DNA of 64,000 nucleotides from NAT127 sp034717695. GTDB lineage: Bacteria > Pseudomonadota > Gammaproteobacteria > Pseudomonadales > Porticoccaceae. Shown here in pieces: positions 63,959-64,000 of this stretch. Within the stretch, counting starts at the first letter, position 1. Each line of letters opens with the position of its first letter. Below the pieces are notes generated by a model that saw nothing but the letters and a program-made list of their open reading frames with translations, was not told where the DNA came from and ran no database searches. Location: NCBI GenBank assembly GCA_034717695.1, contig JAYELS010000053.1, positions 61,802 to 125,801 of the forward strand. Reading direction: 5' to 3'. Made by a program: the position numbers and the translations under genes.

Positions 63959-64000
63959 ATGGCAGCAGCGATGGACGCAGCATCAAAACGCCGAGTGCGA
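63959..64000 (+). CDS. Start of the cassette 4 gene (partial)
   Basis: Only 14 codons are in the window (MAAAMDAASKRRVR). GAGGA precedes the ATG, and a promoter lies upstream. The product cannot be named. Confidence 0.6.
   Translation, partial: MAAAMDAASKRRVR

Overview
ORGANISM. The window looks like a high-G+C gammaproteobacterial chromosome. Supporting genes are a YbiT-type ABC-F ATPase, a VF530/DUF2132 protein, a RIO1-type kinase, a type IV pilus minor-pilin operon, long-form RecQ, alkyltransferase-like protein and proteobacterial LeuA. A marine or environmental lineage is possible, but the genus cannot be fixed from the sequence alone. From about 42.4 kb onward the composition changes: an integron and a transposon-borne block are visibly less G+C-rich than the first 42 kb. 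LAYOUT. 1-4.2 kb: the end of a GGDEF protein, then a minus-strand operon of small secreted protein, secreted metzincin-like protease with DDPRD repeats, and subtilase. 4.5-10.6 kb: a plus-strand run of secreted GTDP-repeat protein, TolC-like protein, HlyD-like adaptor (interrupted by an in-frame TAG), and MacB-like ATPase and permease. 10.7-16.7 kb: rhomboid protease, lipoprotein, RecQ, ATL protein, and a GlxA-type regulator divergent from an OsmC-like protein. 16.9-21.4 kb: minor pilin operon (PilE, FimT, PilV, PilW and a very large PilX-like protein). 21.6-25.5 kb: PAS histidine kinase divergent from an HD-GYP phosphodiesterase and a response regulator. 25.7-30.5 kb: secreted PHP-type protein, Fic protein, VF530 protein, YbiT. 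30.6-36.7 kb: a compact minus-strand operon of M13 peptidase, cyanophycin-synthetase-like ATP-grasp enzyme, 61-residue Lys/Gly-repeat peptide, HExxH peptide-modification-type protein and RIO kinase. It looks like an undescribed RiPP-type (modified peptide) system and is the most interesting locus here. 37-42.3 kb: P450, Lrp/AsnC regulator, LeuA, and a second Fic protein behind repeated operator-like dyads. INTEGRON AND TRANSPOSON. At 42.4-43.4 kb lies an integron integrase. Downstream are at least four cassettes (boundaries near 43,602, 63,018, 63,461 and 63,840). Each R'' site is the exact reverse complement of the 7-bp core at the start of its own cassette, and each attC shows the single extrahelical base expected of real attC sites. 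The attC of cassette 1 is split by an 18.3-kb composite-transposon-like element (44,613-62,954) bounded by two directly repeated IS3-family copies, the right one truncated. The two outer flanks share the trinucleotide GTC, so the element appears to have jumped into the attC as a unit. Its cargo is an MFS transporter, HipBA, a two-component system divergent from a periplasmic redox/export block (triheme cytochrome c, TsdA-like cytochrome, DsbD, Lgt-TlpA fusion, DsbG-like protein, RND pump and adaptor), and a frameshifted methyltransferase. The DsbD/TlpA/DsbG set resembles the Scs suppressor-of-copper-sensitivity modules, so the cargo may defend envelope thiols or act against metals. That role is inference.
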